Source of the DNA: Gracilaria gracilis
Lineage: Eukaryota > Rhodophyta > Florideophyceae > Gracilariales > Gracilariaceae
Reading direction: 5' to 3'
Assembly (NCBI GenBank): GCA_030374805.1
Contig: JARGSG010000211.1
Span: 372,001-436,000 of the forward strand
Length of the DNA: 64,000 nt
In this document: piece after piece, positions 18,782-28,724 of the stretch
Position numbering within the stretch: the stretch's first letter is position 1
Layout: the number at the start of each line of letters is the position of its first letter
Notes under the pieces: model-generated
Seen by the model: the letters and a program-made list of their open reading frames with translations, nothing else
Databases searched by the model: none
Told to the model about the DNA's origin: nothing
Made by a program: the position numbers and the translations under genes

Positions 18782-20678
18782 AATACCTGAACTGCAGGAC
18801 GACAAACAAAACTTGAAGCTGATGGTGGGCGCGGTGGAATGCGAGACGGCCGACGGTTCAAGGCGAATGTGGAAATAAAAGAATAGCTCAAAAACGAAAC
18901 GGTTGAAGGGAAGCCAACCGCTTGAGGACTGGCGCACGCAAAACGCAGGAAAGCACGTGGTGGGCGAAGCGGTTGGTTATGCTCGGCGTGAGATTTGCAC
19001 AAGATGAGCTGCGATCTGGATGAATGTGATACAAGATCACGACTTCGTGGGCCAGGACGCTTCGTGCCACAACGCGCAGCGAATGGCGAGCTCGATCAGA
19101 TCTGCCGCTTCAAAGTTTGGAAGTTCAAACCCTGTCAGAGGGTGCAAATAAATTACCTGAAAATCCACACAATCCGAAGCGGGCGAGCCCGCTGCTGTCT
19201 ATCCATTCGTTCCGCAGCAGCTTCCTAGCGCTTTTTGCTGGGCTTTGCCCTTCAAGCTCGCTCCAGATTTTTGTCAAAACTGCCGTTTCATTGGGTCTAA
19301 CACCAGTAAATTCGGCCGTTCCGCCGCTATCGGTGCGCTGCATTCCGCCTCAACACTCTGCGGAAGGAATGCAGTGCCTGCTGGGTGTCGGCGACGCCAG
19401 TGCGCGAGCTGACTATTCATCGACGATACCACTTCACATCTCCAACCACGATACGGATACCATATCTATCTTCGTACAGTAAGCATGTTTCTTGTGTGAA
19501 GATATGTACGATATCCGAGCCTCAGACTTCGATCCCGTAGCGAGGATAGAAAAGCCTCCCAAGTCTTCAGAATGCAAAACGCCATCTTCAGAATACTTGA
19601 GCTTTAACTGAGAAGGAAAGGGTTAGAAGGTTAACCTTTTAACCTGAACAGAGAGGTGCGCCATCTGCGCCACTCTATTCACCAAAATCAGTTTGGTTGT
19701 TTACTGCGAGCTCTCTTCGTTTACCTCGCTTACGCTCGCCAAACTAATTTACTTGCACGAGTACCGTGTAAAGCTTTTGGCCTTGTAAGGTTTTCTCAAT
19801 CCGTTCAAGCATCCTGCGACCGATGTAAATCGCCTTCCGTCGTCCCCTTCCACACCTATCTACCTTCAGCTATCTAATCCACAGCTCACAGGCAGAGAGG
19901 CGCACCGGCAGAAGAATCTGTACATGTCTACACTGAAACCGTGCCTATCTTCCAAGAATTATTTTGCGGCCCAAACGGCAGCCCAAAAGGAACGAAAGCC
20001 ATCGTCAGTGAAAGCCATGAAGAGATGTAAAGTCGTGGATAGAGAAAATCGCTAATGGTTCAACGAGTATAACATATTCATTTATCACGAACACTGACGT
20101 CTTAATCGACCGACGATTGGAAGAGACGCCTTCGTGATGATACGGGCTTCTTCCATGACCATTTTGCTGCTTCCACGAACTTCGCCTTCCTTCGGTAGTC
20201 ACACCGTTAGAAGACTCTCAATGTTCGTTCTATGTACTTCAAATCGTCAGAATTAAAAGATATGTCAACGTGGTACAGTAGTTCTCACAAAATAAAGTTG
20301 TTATTCGCTCTTATCACTACTTGTTGAGTGAAGTCCATGGCTCTCTACCAGTTTCCCTACCAAAATGCATCTCATCATTATACGAACTTATTCTTTAAGT
20401 GCAACCACGACGTCCTCCATGCCCCTGTGCCCCTCACCCCAAGAAACTCAAGAATAAGGAAAAGCACGAAATTCCAACTGATGAGTCGCAGACGTTGCAA
20501 TAAGTTCTTCACATGTAACCCAAAGCGGGCAGTGTTCATCGTTATGGGGGTCAATCTCAAGTTACAGTACAAAAGTTAAATGGATACGTGATGCGATACA
20601 GAGTACAGGGAGTTCGCCTGTGAGCAATTCATCGAAAGCAAGTTCGATACCCTCGCAAGGTACATGAACTGTAGGCTC
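18782..20678. other. Long intergenic region, no gene recognised
   Basis: This 1.9-kb stretch lies between ferrochelatase (upstream side) and the dipeptidase (downstream side). Short open frames overlap on both strands with no family resemblance. Small inverted repeats occur: AGCGGGC-GA-GCCCGCT at about 19182-19197, CTGCATTCC with GGAATGCAG across about 19338-19375, and a palindromic AAGGTTAACCTT near 19627. A structured non-coding RNA near 19.2-19.4 kb is conceivable but not supported by any known motif. Confidence 0.4.
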
Positions 20679-22241
20679 TCAAGACAATCCGAACCAAATG
20701 TCTTTGAGCCTCCCAAGGGCACCTTTCTTCGTTTGCCCCCCTTTAGTATCGTCTTCCCTATTGCTGTGAATGCGGTCAATCTCATCCAGCAACACGAACA
20801 ACACATGCACGCCATTAATGTAGTTCTTTCTACCAATCTTTTCATTCTCCGAATGAGCACCATCATCTGAAGACCCAAGCGGTAACAGCATTGTCTCAAC
20901 ACCCAGGATCTTTTCCACCATGCTCGTGATTGGAATTGAGCCCCCTTCCCTCGTGTAATCTGGGCGGACTCCGTACACCTTCAAAAGCGCTGCCGCTCCA
21001 GCTTGATAGAGTGGGCACTTGGGATCAGCTAACCAAGGCTCTGAATATGAACTTGTGACACGCAGTTCGTTTGGAGTGTTCAGCTCACGGAATCGCTCCT
21101 CCAGAAGTTTGGTCACTTCTTCTTCCACAAGTTTCCCATCCTGTCCGGGCACAAGCCGAATAGAGAACTTCCCCGTCACGGCGCCCGGAATCACCGTTTT
21201 TATACCTTGCCCAGAATAGGCACCCTCGATACCATGTATGGACAAAGATGGATATCTCCATCTGTTCATCAAAACCTCGGTTGGAGTATCCCCGACCAAG
21301 GATGGTACATTTCCAGCCTCTTTCATGAAGTCTTCGCTGTCGAAGGTAATGGCGTTATACAGTTCTTTCTCAGTCTCTTCAAGAGGGGTACAATCCTCTT
21401 TTCGACAACCAGGAATGTCTACCAATCCATGAACACCTCTTGAGACTGTGGACAGGAGCTGGGTCAAATCAGTCATAGGCTCTGCAATGCATCCTCCGTA
21501 AACTCCAGAATGAAGAGTTTGGGAACCTGCGCGAACCTCGCATTCGAATGTGGCAATTCCTCGCAAGCCGTAAGTAAGACACGGCTTTGATGTTGTTAAC
21601 CAGTAATTGTCGGTAACGACGACATAATCGATACCTTTCAAGAATCCATTGCCCTTCGCCTCACGATTCAGCAAGTCCTCGAGGCATTCGCTATTGGATT
21701 CCTCCATTCCCTCTAAACACATTTTAATGTTGACGGGCAATTCTAGTTCCAGCTCTCGATAAATCTCAACAGCCCAGAGCCAAGCCAAAATGGGGCCCTT
21801 ATCGTCAGTGCTGCCTCGTCCATACAGCATTTCATTCTTTTCAGTCAGCGTGAAAGGTTCTGATGACCAGCCATCAGTTTTGTCAGCAGGTTGAACATCG
21901 TAATGGCCATATACTAGTACAGTGGGCTTCTGTTTGCTCCCTGCTTCGAATTCAGCAAGGATAACAGGCGGAAGGTCATAGCGCTGGCCATCGTCCAATT
22001 CTTGGAAGCCGACCAACACCTTCTCGGACTTGCCTCCGAGGTCTTCGATCCATTTGTTCAGAAGGTCTGCCATTTGAAAGCAAGCATTTCGCTTTGTTAG
22101 CTCTGTGGAGACGGATGGAATAGCGACTGCCTCTGCAAGACGAGTGATGTAGACCTCCCCATTTGAAGCGATAAGTTTGCGAACCTCATTGAAAAGGTCC
22201 ACGTTCTTTAGAGTTTCGGATTGTTCTGTGCTCTGCGTCAT
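20679..22241 (-). CDS. CNDP2: Cytosolic non-specific dipeptidase (CNDP2-type, M20 family)
   Basis: The 520-aa metallopeptidase hydrolyses dipeptides in the cytosol. The M20 metal ligands are visible in VYGHYDVQPAD (His), GRGSTDDKGP (Asp), EGMEESNSE (catalytic and metal Glu), VVTDNYW (Asp) and the C-terminal SSDDGAHSENE (His). The lid or dimerisation domain starts near residue 215 (TLHSGVYGG). The length is slightly above the 475 aa of animal CNDP2 owing to short insertions and a basic C-terminal tail. There is no signal peptide. Start ATG at 22241; 537 bp separate it from the divergent SAYSvFN gene. Confidence 0.95.
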   Translation of the reverse strand: MTQSTEQSETLKNVDLFNEVRKLIASNGEVYITRLAEAVAIPSVSTELTKRNACFQMADLLNKWIEDLGGKSEKVLVGFQELDDGQRYDLPPVILAEFEAGSKQKPTVLVYGHYDVQPADKTDGWSSEPFTLTEKNEMLYGRGSTDDKGPILAWLWAVEIYRELELELPVNIKMCLEGMEESNSECLEDLLNREAKGNGFLKGIDYVVVTDNYWLTTSKPCLTYGLRGIATFECEVRAGSQTLHSGVYGGCIAEPMTDLTQLLSTVSRGVHGLVDIPGCRKEDCTPLEETEKELYNAITFDSEDFMKEAGNVPSLVGDTPTEVLMNRWRYPSLSIHGIEGAYSGQGIKTVIPGAVTGKFSIRLVPGQDGKLVEEEVTKLLEERFRELNTPNELRVTSSYSEPWLADPKCPLYQAGAAALLKVYGVRPDYTREGGSIPITSMVEKILGVETMLLPLGSSDDGAHSENEKIGRKNYINGVHVLFVLLDEIDRIHSNREDDTKGGQTKKGALGRLKDIWFGLS

Positions 22242-22778
22242 ATTGAGCAGAATTGCTTCTTTGGAAGCGGTGGCAGAACAATTGATATGCTAGAGTTGGC
22301 GCAAGTCTTTCGTAGAAGATGTCGTTGTGAAGGTGTATCAATTGTGTCTGCGGACCGGTGGCGCGAGGAAATCAAAGAGAGAAATCGATTGACACATCGT
22401 GCGAGACATGTTTGGTGCCAACATGAGAAACGCGCACAAAATGGTTGTGACCGCGACGTCAGCATCCTACGGAACCAAAACTTTGAATTTCCATTAAACT
22501 TTTTGCTACACGTGGCGCTCATCAGTTGACGGCAGGAGCAAGATTTTGGTTTTGGTCAACAGGGCCGCGACTTCGTCCTGAACACCATCGGAGTCCGATT
22601 GTCGGACCCCTCCCAAACCCGTTCTGTGACTCGCTTTCCCTTCGTGAGAAAGGCCCAAGTCGCTTGCACGGGCTTGAAAGTCTGGAGAAAGTCCCAGTGC
22701 TTCTACGCATATCCATGTCCATAAGGGGCTAGGAAAGCTGTGCTTCGAAGAACAGTTGAACGGAAAAAGAATTTCTCG
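22242..22778. other. Divergent promoter region, dipeptidase / SAYSvFN gene
   Basis: The gap holds both promoters. I see no clear TATA box. GAGTCCGATTGTCGGACCC near 22590-22610 is a short inverted repeat (GTCCGA/TCGGAC). No other feature. Confidence 0.4.
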
Positions 22779-23243
22779 ATGCGTTCCACGTCACAGTCCT
22801 CAAGTGGAGACGACCAAGCTTCCGAAGAGGATGAGCGCGCTCTTCAGGTTCCCACGCTTCTCATGTTTTTGCGAACGCATTGGCGCCGCGTACTCGTCAT
22901 CTTGTTGTGGCTTGGAGGCGCCTGCGTTGCCTTTAAATTGGACATTAGCGCATTGCAACTGTACATTATTCTCACCGTCTTTTATCTCATCTTCACTAAC
23001 TTGGGCGAACGGCGAACCGGCCCTTCCGCATATTCCGTGTTTAACCGGAACTGCGAGCCGATAATGGGTCAGCTCAACGCGGAACAGTTTGATAACGAAG
23101 TGCGTCACCGTGCAGTGTACGTTTATCCCAACCATTACATACCAACTCATACTATGCAATTGACTAACCGCGCGTTTAGAAATAATGATGATGTTTTATC
23201 CAACATAGCGACTTCCGCACTACACAACCTCATCGCCGTGTGA
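22779..23243 (+). CDS. SAYSD1: SAYSvFN-domain membrane protein (SAYSD1-like)
   Basis: The 154-aa protein contains a hydrophobic hairpin (VLVILLWLGGACVAFKL, then LQLYIILTVFYLIFTNL) followed by GPSAYSVFNRNCEPIMGQL and AEQFDNEVR, the SAYSvFN domain. Animal SAYSD1 is an ER membrane protein that recognises UFMylated ribosomes at stalled translocons. The N-terminal 40 residues are Ser- and acid-rich. The domain normally ends the protein. Here about 40 residues (RAVYVYPNHYIPTHT...) follow, so the real 3' end may be shortened by splicing. I use the first ATG, 22779; a GTG lies upstream. Confidence 0.85.
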   Translation: MRSTSQSSSGDDQASEEDERALQVPTLLMFLRTHWRRVLVILLWLGGACVAFKLDISALQLYIILTVFYLIFTNLGERRTGPSAYSVFNRNCEPIMGQLNAEQFDNEVRHRAVYVYPNHYIPTHTMQLTNRAFRNNDDVLSNIATSALHNLIAV

Positions 23244-23381
23244 CCCACGAAGGAACTTTCGCACCAGATAGACACGATGAACTCCTAAACTCCCTTCGTT
23301 TTCGAATACAGGCTGATAATCGTTCCTCTCGAAGACGCTCAGCTTTCGCAACTTCATCTTCTCGACCGCACAGACGTTAAC

Positions 23382-24242
23382 TTACAAAGCCGCCTTTCTT
23401 TCACTTTCGACGATTTCGTCAACAAAAGGAAGTAGAAAGCGTGACACCGCGCGTCTGGCTCTGGCATCGCCTGGTACCAGATGCCCCTTTTGATGCACAT
23501 ATCGACCTCTGGAGCCGTTGTCAAACTTGTCGAAGAGTGCTTCACAAGCCTTTGGCGGCACAATCTCATCTTGTTCACCCCATACATGTAGGCTAGGTAC
23601 TTTGATGGATGATTCATAGAGCGGTTGGTGTGCCGTTGCACGGGACGGAAACCCTGAGAAAAGAAGAGCGAATCGTAACGAGTTGAACTCGGGCTGTTCT
23701 CGTAGTGCGCATACGAGCGATGCGACGGCGGCTCCTTGCGAGAATCCGAGCAAACCATCAATGCGCTGGGCTTTGTGTCAGAGAAACGTACATGGGCGAA
23801 GGAGTGAACGAAAAGCACTTACGTTTTCCCTGAACACGTCTTGTAGGTATGAGATTGTGTTATCAACGCCAGGGTACATTGAGGACTGTCTGTCGGCAAC
23901 CCACCACGTGCGTGGCGTCAGGTCAGCGGTTTCGGAGAAAGCTTGGAATCGTATTGGAGCAGGACGCAGCACTGCGTAGTTGTTTTCACCTGCGGGGTAT
24001 GACAAAGGTGCTGTCGGGGGAGTGAGATGTTCCTCCAGAACGAAAGGGGCATCCAAGTAAATTAGTTCGGCTAGCGGTGCATCGTCGTCTGAAGGTTTTA
24101 AGGAGCCCGATTGCAGATCGGCTTGAACAGTCCCTATGGGTCGCGTCAGTGATTTTCGGAGCGCTCCTGTTTTGCGGCGGAAGCTCACCGAGCTTTGGCA
24201 ATATCCATGTAAACAAGCTATTCGGAGAGGTTGGTTTGACAT
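23382..24242 (-). CDS. FSH1/OVCA2-like serine hydrolase (two exons)
   Basis: Join of 24242-23823 and 23765-23382 on the minus strand, giving 267 aa. It is an alpha/beta hydrolase of the FSH1 (fungal) / OVCA2 (animal) family. RIACLHGYCQSSVSFRRKTG forms the oxyanion region. GLLGFSQGAAVASLV holds the nucleophile Ser, WGEQDEIVPP the Asp, and HQKGHLVPG the His. The 57-nt intron (23766-23822) starts GTAAGT and ends CCCAG, keeping the frame (REN joined to RIDGLLGFSQG). An AG five bases earlier would break the frame. Start is the ATG at 24242 (MSNQPLRIA); upstream only a GTG is in frame. Substrate unknown; likely a short-chain esterase. Confidence 0.9.
23766..23822 (-). other. Intron of the FSH1-like gene
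   Basis: A 57-nt minus-strand intron with a GTAAGT donor, a CTGAC branch-like motif and a CAG acceptor. It falls just before the nucleophile-elbow strand and keeps phase 0. Confidence 0.8.
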
Positions 24243-24808
24243 TGCCACCGCACGGGGAAGGACAGTTGAAGGAAGCCCAACCTTTGTCACTCAGGTGTCT
24301 ACAACTGGGTAAGAACTGAAGATTACTGTTGCGGATATGTGATGTTCCAGAGGCGAAGTAGAGCCGTGTGCCGTTTCACAAGAAAGGTGAGAAGGCTATC
24401 GTTTGCCCTGGTCCACCATCTTCTCTGAAAATTCATGCATTCAAACCGGGCCACGTTACTGATGAGTCTCACCACTAACGTGGCCTGGCCACCAGGTGAG
24501 AGCCTCTTATCAACCTAAAATAGACAAGCGTCTCTCGCATTAACTGCTCGCCCCACGAAAGGGACACCGGATGAAGCTCTTATATGGGCTTACCCGGCAT
24601 TGTTGCTCGCTTTCCCATGTGTCGCTACCTTCATCACGAAGCTCATTAGCAGTACATACCATATTATGTTGTTCCTCTGAAACATTCTTCGATTTCCTGA
24701 AGCGGAACAGGTATAAGCTAGATCCCTTCCCCAAGCTCTGGGTTCGCGAATCCTACAGAACCACCTACAGTACTGTACGTATCCATTCACCACTCTAACG
24801 TTCGAATA
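24243..24808. other. Divergent intergenic region with a hairpin
   Basis: This 566-bp gap lies upstream of both the FSH1-like gene and the helicase gene. It contains a 10-bp inverted repeat, GGCCACGTTA at 24449-24458 and its complement at 24476-24485, with a 17-nt loop. The loop begins CTGATGAG, but the remaining hammerhead core is absent. No gene is seen. Confidence 0.5.
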
Positions 24809-27370
24809 ATGACTCCCTCAAACCCCGCCCCTGTTATTCCCAAAACTTCCCAAACGCACGTCTTGACCGATGAACAAAGAGCCGTAGTCACCGCCGTAGC
24901 AAACAAGGGTCATAACGCGATCGTCAACGCCGTGGCCGGGTCAGGAAAGACCAGGACAGCGCTAGCCACTGCTAGACAATGGCTCAGCACGCGGCCAGTT
25001 TTCACTACACCAAAGCCGAATGTGCTGCTCTTGGCCTATAACAAGCGCCTATCGCAGGACATGGTGGCTCAACGTGACACATTAGTGCCTCCGCCATTTC
25101 GACCTTCCATCCACGTTCGGACGATCCACGGCTTTGGACATCGGTACTTCGGTGGATATGGGTTAACGACGGACGGAGAGCTATCGCAATGGACAAAAAG
25201 CAGGAAGCAGCCTACGAGAGCCCTTCCGTTCTTCGGACTAGTAATTGTGGACGAAGCGCAGGACATGACGCCCATTCTGTTTGACTTCTTGAGGCACTGT
25301 ATGTCATTATTCAGCTACCGGCCGCAGTTACTGGTCCTTGGCGATCCGTTTCAGTTGCTTTACCGCTTCAATGGCGCCGACGAGGCATACATCCTCGAAG
25401 CGGACTGCAAGTTTAAGGATCTTGCAGCGGACGCCCCTTTCGAGCATTTCAAGCTCTCCATTTGTTTCAGGATAACGCACGAGATGGCGACTTGGATCAA
25501 TGAAAATCTAAACCCGAATAACCTGCACCGTGCCCTTGCGCCGTTCCCGACGTGGTTCGAGCAGCACAAGGAGAACATCGAGCGGTGGTGGGGAGAAGGA
25601 ATCCAAGCAAATCCGAGGCGCCCGCCATCACCGGGGTCAGTAATATATTATAGGCGCCCTCCACATGACGATATGTCGTATGCAGATGCATTGGGAGGGG
25701 TTGTCGAGAAGGTCGTTACTGTTTTTGAGAACTATGATACGGATTCCTCCGCTTTGCTCTCTCCTTTCATCTCCTCCCACCCTTATAGTCCCGTCCGTCT
25801 CATCACCAACGAGTTGAGTTTGGTCTATGGAGTCGAGCAGTCGTGGTTCATCGATGACAGTCGCGAGGCTAACGATCCCTCTTCCGTCGCTGTGCGCCGC
25901 AACAAACGCGTCGCTAGCACTATCCATAAGTTCAAAGGCCGCGAAAGTGACGCTATCGTCCTCGTTGGCCTTGATAGCTTCGCAGAGCTCGTCGAAAAAA
26001 GCGACCCGCGTAATGTGTTCAACATGTTCTACGTCGGCGCCACCCGTGCAAGAAAGCAGCTGCTCATTGTGCAGTGGTCGGAGCCGGCCTACGCTACGCA
26101 TAAATCCCGTGTAAACAACGTGGAGGAAGACAGCTATGAGCCTCAGCCGTGCCGTATCACAAAAGCGCTCGAATACTGTCCATACAACGAGACGCTATGC
26201 GAGCAGTCGCCGGAATCCCTGCAGGCGAAGATGAAGTACACGATCCCTCCTATCTCCCTCGGCCGCCAAGATTATTTGGTAAGCGGCGCACATACTCCAC
26301 AGCGCCTAAGCACGGTGGAGAACGTCTCAGCCATCATCGGGCTGGCTGTGGAAGTGCGGCTCCAGCTGCTCCTCGACGATGGCAGGTTGGAGGTTCCACC
26401 CGCAAGTGATGTTGATCACGAGATGCCAATGGACCTGCAAGTCTTTCTCTCACAGCTAAAGGCGCAAGCGACAACACCGCGGTCCTATTCCTGGGCGAAG
26501 GTGCTGGAAATTGCGACAGCCTTCTTAACGAAGGCAGATCAACTGTACTATCGCTGGAGGCAGGTGCGTAACTTTGAAAGCTGGCCGCTCGTGAGACGTC
26601 CAGCAAAGCTGAATGAAGTGGTTCGCAACCTGGTACAGTTGTTAGACATAGTGTGTGGGGGGAGCGGCGCTGAAGCGACGGTAGGTGTGAGCAATTTAGA
26701 AGCCACACTGGAGTATGAAGGTATGTTGACGCGGCTGAAGGGCCTTCGAAAGGAACTAAGGATATTGTTCCATGATGTGTTCGAGTTTGGTATGGGAAGC
26801 AATATGAAGTTTGTGGAGCGATGTGCACCAAGTCTAATAGGTGAGCCGGACATCATCGTTCTTTCTAAGGAGGAAGCGGAACGGTTGCAGAAATGGAAAG
26901 ATGGATTGAGAAGTCGAAAGTATCAACTTCTCAATTCGACTGGAAAGAGCGATGACGATAATAAAGCTCACTTAGCTATTGAGGAAGGGAACGGAGATGG
27001 AATTACACTTGTTGAAGTAAAGGTGACGTCAAGGACGAGCCACGATCACTTGTTACAGGTGGGGTGCTACGGTGCGATGCAGCGTGAGATGCGACTGGCG
27101 AGACGGGCGCAACGTATGAAGCGGTCGTTGAAGGCGGTGGAGAGAGATGTTACAATGCCCAGGATGTTTGTGGCATATCCGAGTCTCGGGTATCTGAAGC
27201 AGGTGGACTTACACATGGACTCGTTTGAGTTTCTGCATCGCGTGGGATGCAGAAAGATCAACCTTCCGTATGATACTGTTGAAATAGCGCGTCCTGATCA
27301 AGAGCCAATGGTGAACGAGCCACCCCAGCAAATGGGCATTCTGTCGCAGGAGATGCCCGACGTATTATAA
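24809..27370 (+). CDS. SF1 (UvrD/Rep-like) helicase fused to PD-(D/E)XK nuclease-like domain
   Basis: The 853-aa single-exon protein has SF1A helicase motifs: the Q-motif TDEQRAVVTAV (20-30), Walker A AVAGSGKT (41-48), motif Ia LLLAYNKRL, motif II VIVDEAQD (145-152), motif III VLGDPFQLLYRF (176-187), motif V TIHKFKGRESD (371-381) and motif VI FYVGATRARKQL (407-418). The C-terminal third reads GEPDIIVL (about 678), then TLVEVKV (about 733) and LLQVGCYGAM (about 748). This is the D...ExK...QxxxY pattern of RecB/AddB-like nucleases. DNA unwinding coupled to cleavage is inferred. It is not an obvious FBH1, SRS2 or PIF1, so transfer from a bacterium or a large DNA virus is possible. The frame is intact from an ATG. 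Confidence 0.85.
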   Translation: MTPSNPAPVIPKTSQTHVLTDEQRAVVTAVANKGHNAIVNAVAGSGKTRTALATARQWLSTRPVFTTPKPNVLLLAYNKRLSQDMVAQRDTLVPPPFRPSIHVRTIHGFGHRYFGGYGLTTDGELSQWTKSRKQPTRALPFFGLVIVDEAQDMTPILFDFLRHCMSLFSYRPQLLVLGDPFQLLYRFNGADEAYILEADCKFKDLAADAPFEHFKLSICFRITHEMATWINENLNPNNLHRALAPFPTWFEQHKENIERWWGEGIQANPRRPPSPGSVIYYRRPPHDDMSYADALGGVVEKVVTVFENYDTDSSALLSPFISSHPYSPVRLITNELSLVYGVEQSWFIDDSREANDPSSVAVRRNKRVASTIHKFKGRESDAIVLVGLDSFAELVEKSDPRNVFNMFYVGATRARKQLLIVQWSEPAYATHKSRVNNVEEDSYEPQPCRITKALEYCPYNETLCEQSPESLQAKMKYTIPPISLGRQDYLVSGAHTPQRLSTVENVSAIIGLAVEVRLQLLLDDGRLEVPPASDVDHEMPMDLQVFLSQLKAQATTPRSYSWAKVLEIATAFLTKADQLYYRWRQVRNFESWPLVRRPAKLNEVVRNLVQLLDIVCGGSGAEATVGVSNLEATLEYEGMLTRLKGLRKELRILFHDVFEFGMGSNMKFVERCAPSLIGEPDIIVLSKEEAERLQKWKDGLRSRKYQLLNSTGKSDDDNKAHLAIEEGNGDGITLVEVKVTSRTSHDHLLQVGCYGAMQREMRLARRAQRMKRSLKAVERDVTMPRMFVAYPSLGYLKQVDLHMDSFEFLHRVGCRKINLPYDTVEIARPDQEPMVNEPPQQMGILSQEMPDVL

Positions 27371-27590
27371 AAAAGGATGGGTGTGACTAGCAGAGTTTGC
27401 TGACTTCGCATCATCCCTGGCAACCTTCGTCGCAGAGGGCTGGCTTGTCAAACTAACCTTCTGCCTTTGTAAAGTTAGGCAGTGTACCATACGAACGTAT
27501 CAAGTACAAGGGTATTTATTCAACTTCCAACGTTTTTGCAAATAGACAAGGACCGGGCGCAAACCCTGACTTCGGGCGCAGATCTCCAGT

Positions 27591-28724
27591 ATGGTTATGA
27601 TGACCTCGCGACTCAACGAGAATCAGGTGCAGCCATCCATGATGAATCGTGCATCGATCATAGTTGCATCAGGCTTCGTACATGCGTTTCGTCCGCCACG
27701 GGTACTGCCATCTCTTCGCTTGCTTCGGAAGCAGACATGTTCAATCAGATTCAAAACCACCGCTGTTGCACATCCTATTGCGCCGACGCCTCAAATGTCG
27801 TCCACATTACCGCATATCCCTGTGCTCCTCCCTGAAGTTTGTTCTTCGTTTCCTTCTCATATTCCTTCCTTTGTGGACTGCACGGTCGGCGCTGGTGGCC
27901 ATGCCAGACGATTATTACTTGAAAAGCATATCGACCGCTACATTGCGCTGGACAAAGACCCTCACGCTCTACGAATCGCTACAGAGACATTACGCGATTT
28001 CGATAACGTGAACTTCGTACGCTCGGATTTTCGCTACGTTCGTGCTGTGCTGCATAAATTGAATATGCCTTCAGTTCATTCGATGTTGTTGGATATTGGA
28101 ACGTCGTCTATGCAATTGGATGAAGCTGAGCGTGGGTTTAGCTTCACACATGATGGTCCCATCGATATGCGCATGTCATGCACAGGAATGTCAGCTGAGG
28201 ACTTACTCCACGACGGAAATGAATATGAGCTGGCATCCATATTTTGGGAGCTCGGTGAGGAGCGTATGTCGCGTCGAATTGCAAGAGCCATTGTAAAAGA
28301 ACGAGAGTTGGGCTCTATACGTTCGACAAAGCAGCTGGCCACCATCGTGGAGCGGGTAAAGGGGTGGAGAAAGAAGGGGATTCACCCAGCGACAAAAGTA
28401 TTTCAAGCTTTGCGCATCGCTACTAATGATGAGCTTTCGGCTCTTGAGGAAGCACTTACAGATGCCGTGGATATGTTAATGCCACATGGAAGAATAGTGG
28501 TCATTAGCTTTCATTCATTGGAAGACAGGATTGCCAAACGTGTGTTCAAAAGTGCCTCAGAAAGAAAGGGTGGCGTGAAGCTAATCACAAAGAAACCTGT
28601 TGTTGCGAGTGGGGACGAATGTGAACAGAATCCCAGGGCTAGGAGTGCAAAGCTGCGAGTTGTGGAAAAGATGGAAGTTGATGAAATGCCTCGCAAGAAG
28701 ACCAACAAGTACCTTGACCGGTAA
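27591..28724 (+). CDS. RSMH: RsmH/MraW-type 16S rRNA (cytosine-N4) methyltransferase, organellar
   Basis: The 377-aa protein matches bacterial RsmH, which methylates N4 of C1402 in small-subunit rRNA using SAM. SAM binding is shown by DCTVGAGGHARRLL and ALDKDPHAL. Family signatures are LLDIGTSSMQLDEAERGFSF, GPIDMRM, KVFQALRIATNDEL and VVISFHSLEDRIAKRVF. The first 70 residues form a basic, Ser- and Arg-rich presequence (SGFVHAFRPPRVLPSLRLLR), so the target is a plastid or mitochondrial ribosome. ATG at 27591; the ATG at 27642 is an alternative. The protein ends NKYLDR with no extra domain. Confidence 0.95.
   Translation: MVMMTSRLNENQVQPSMMNRASIIVASGFVHAFRPPRVLPSLRLLRKQTCSIRFKTTAVAHPIAPTPQMSSTLPHIPVLLPEVCSSFPSHIPSFVDCTVGAGGHARRLLLEKHIDRYIALDKDPHALRIATETLRDFDNVNFVRSDFRYVRAVLHKLNMPSVHSMLLDIGTSSMQLDEAERGFSFTHDGPIDMRMSCTGMSAEDLLHDGNEYELASIFWELGEERMSRRIARAIVKERELGSIRSTKQLATIVERVKGWRKKGIHPATKVFQALRIATNDELSALEEALTDAVDMLMPHGRIVVISFHSLEDRIAKRVFKSASERKGGVKLITKKPVVASGDECEQNPRARSAKLRVVEKMEVDEMPRKKTNKYLDR

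Noticed and set aside
24449-24485. Hammerhead ribozyme, suggested by CTGATGAG next to a hairpin
   Set aside because: The conserved GAAA core and the third stem are missing.
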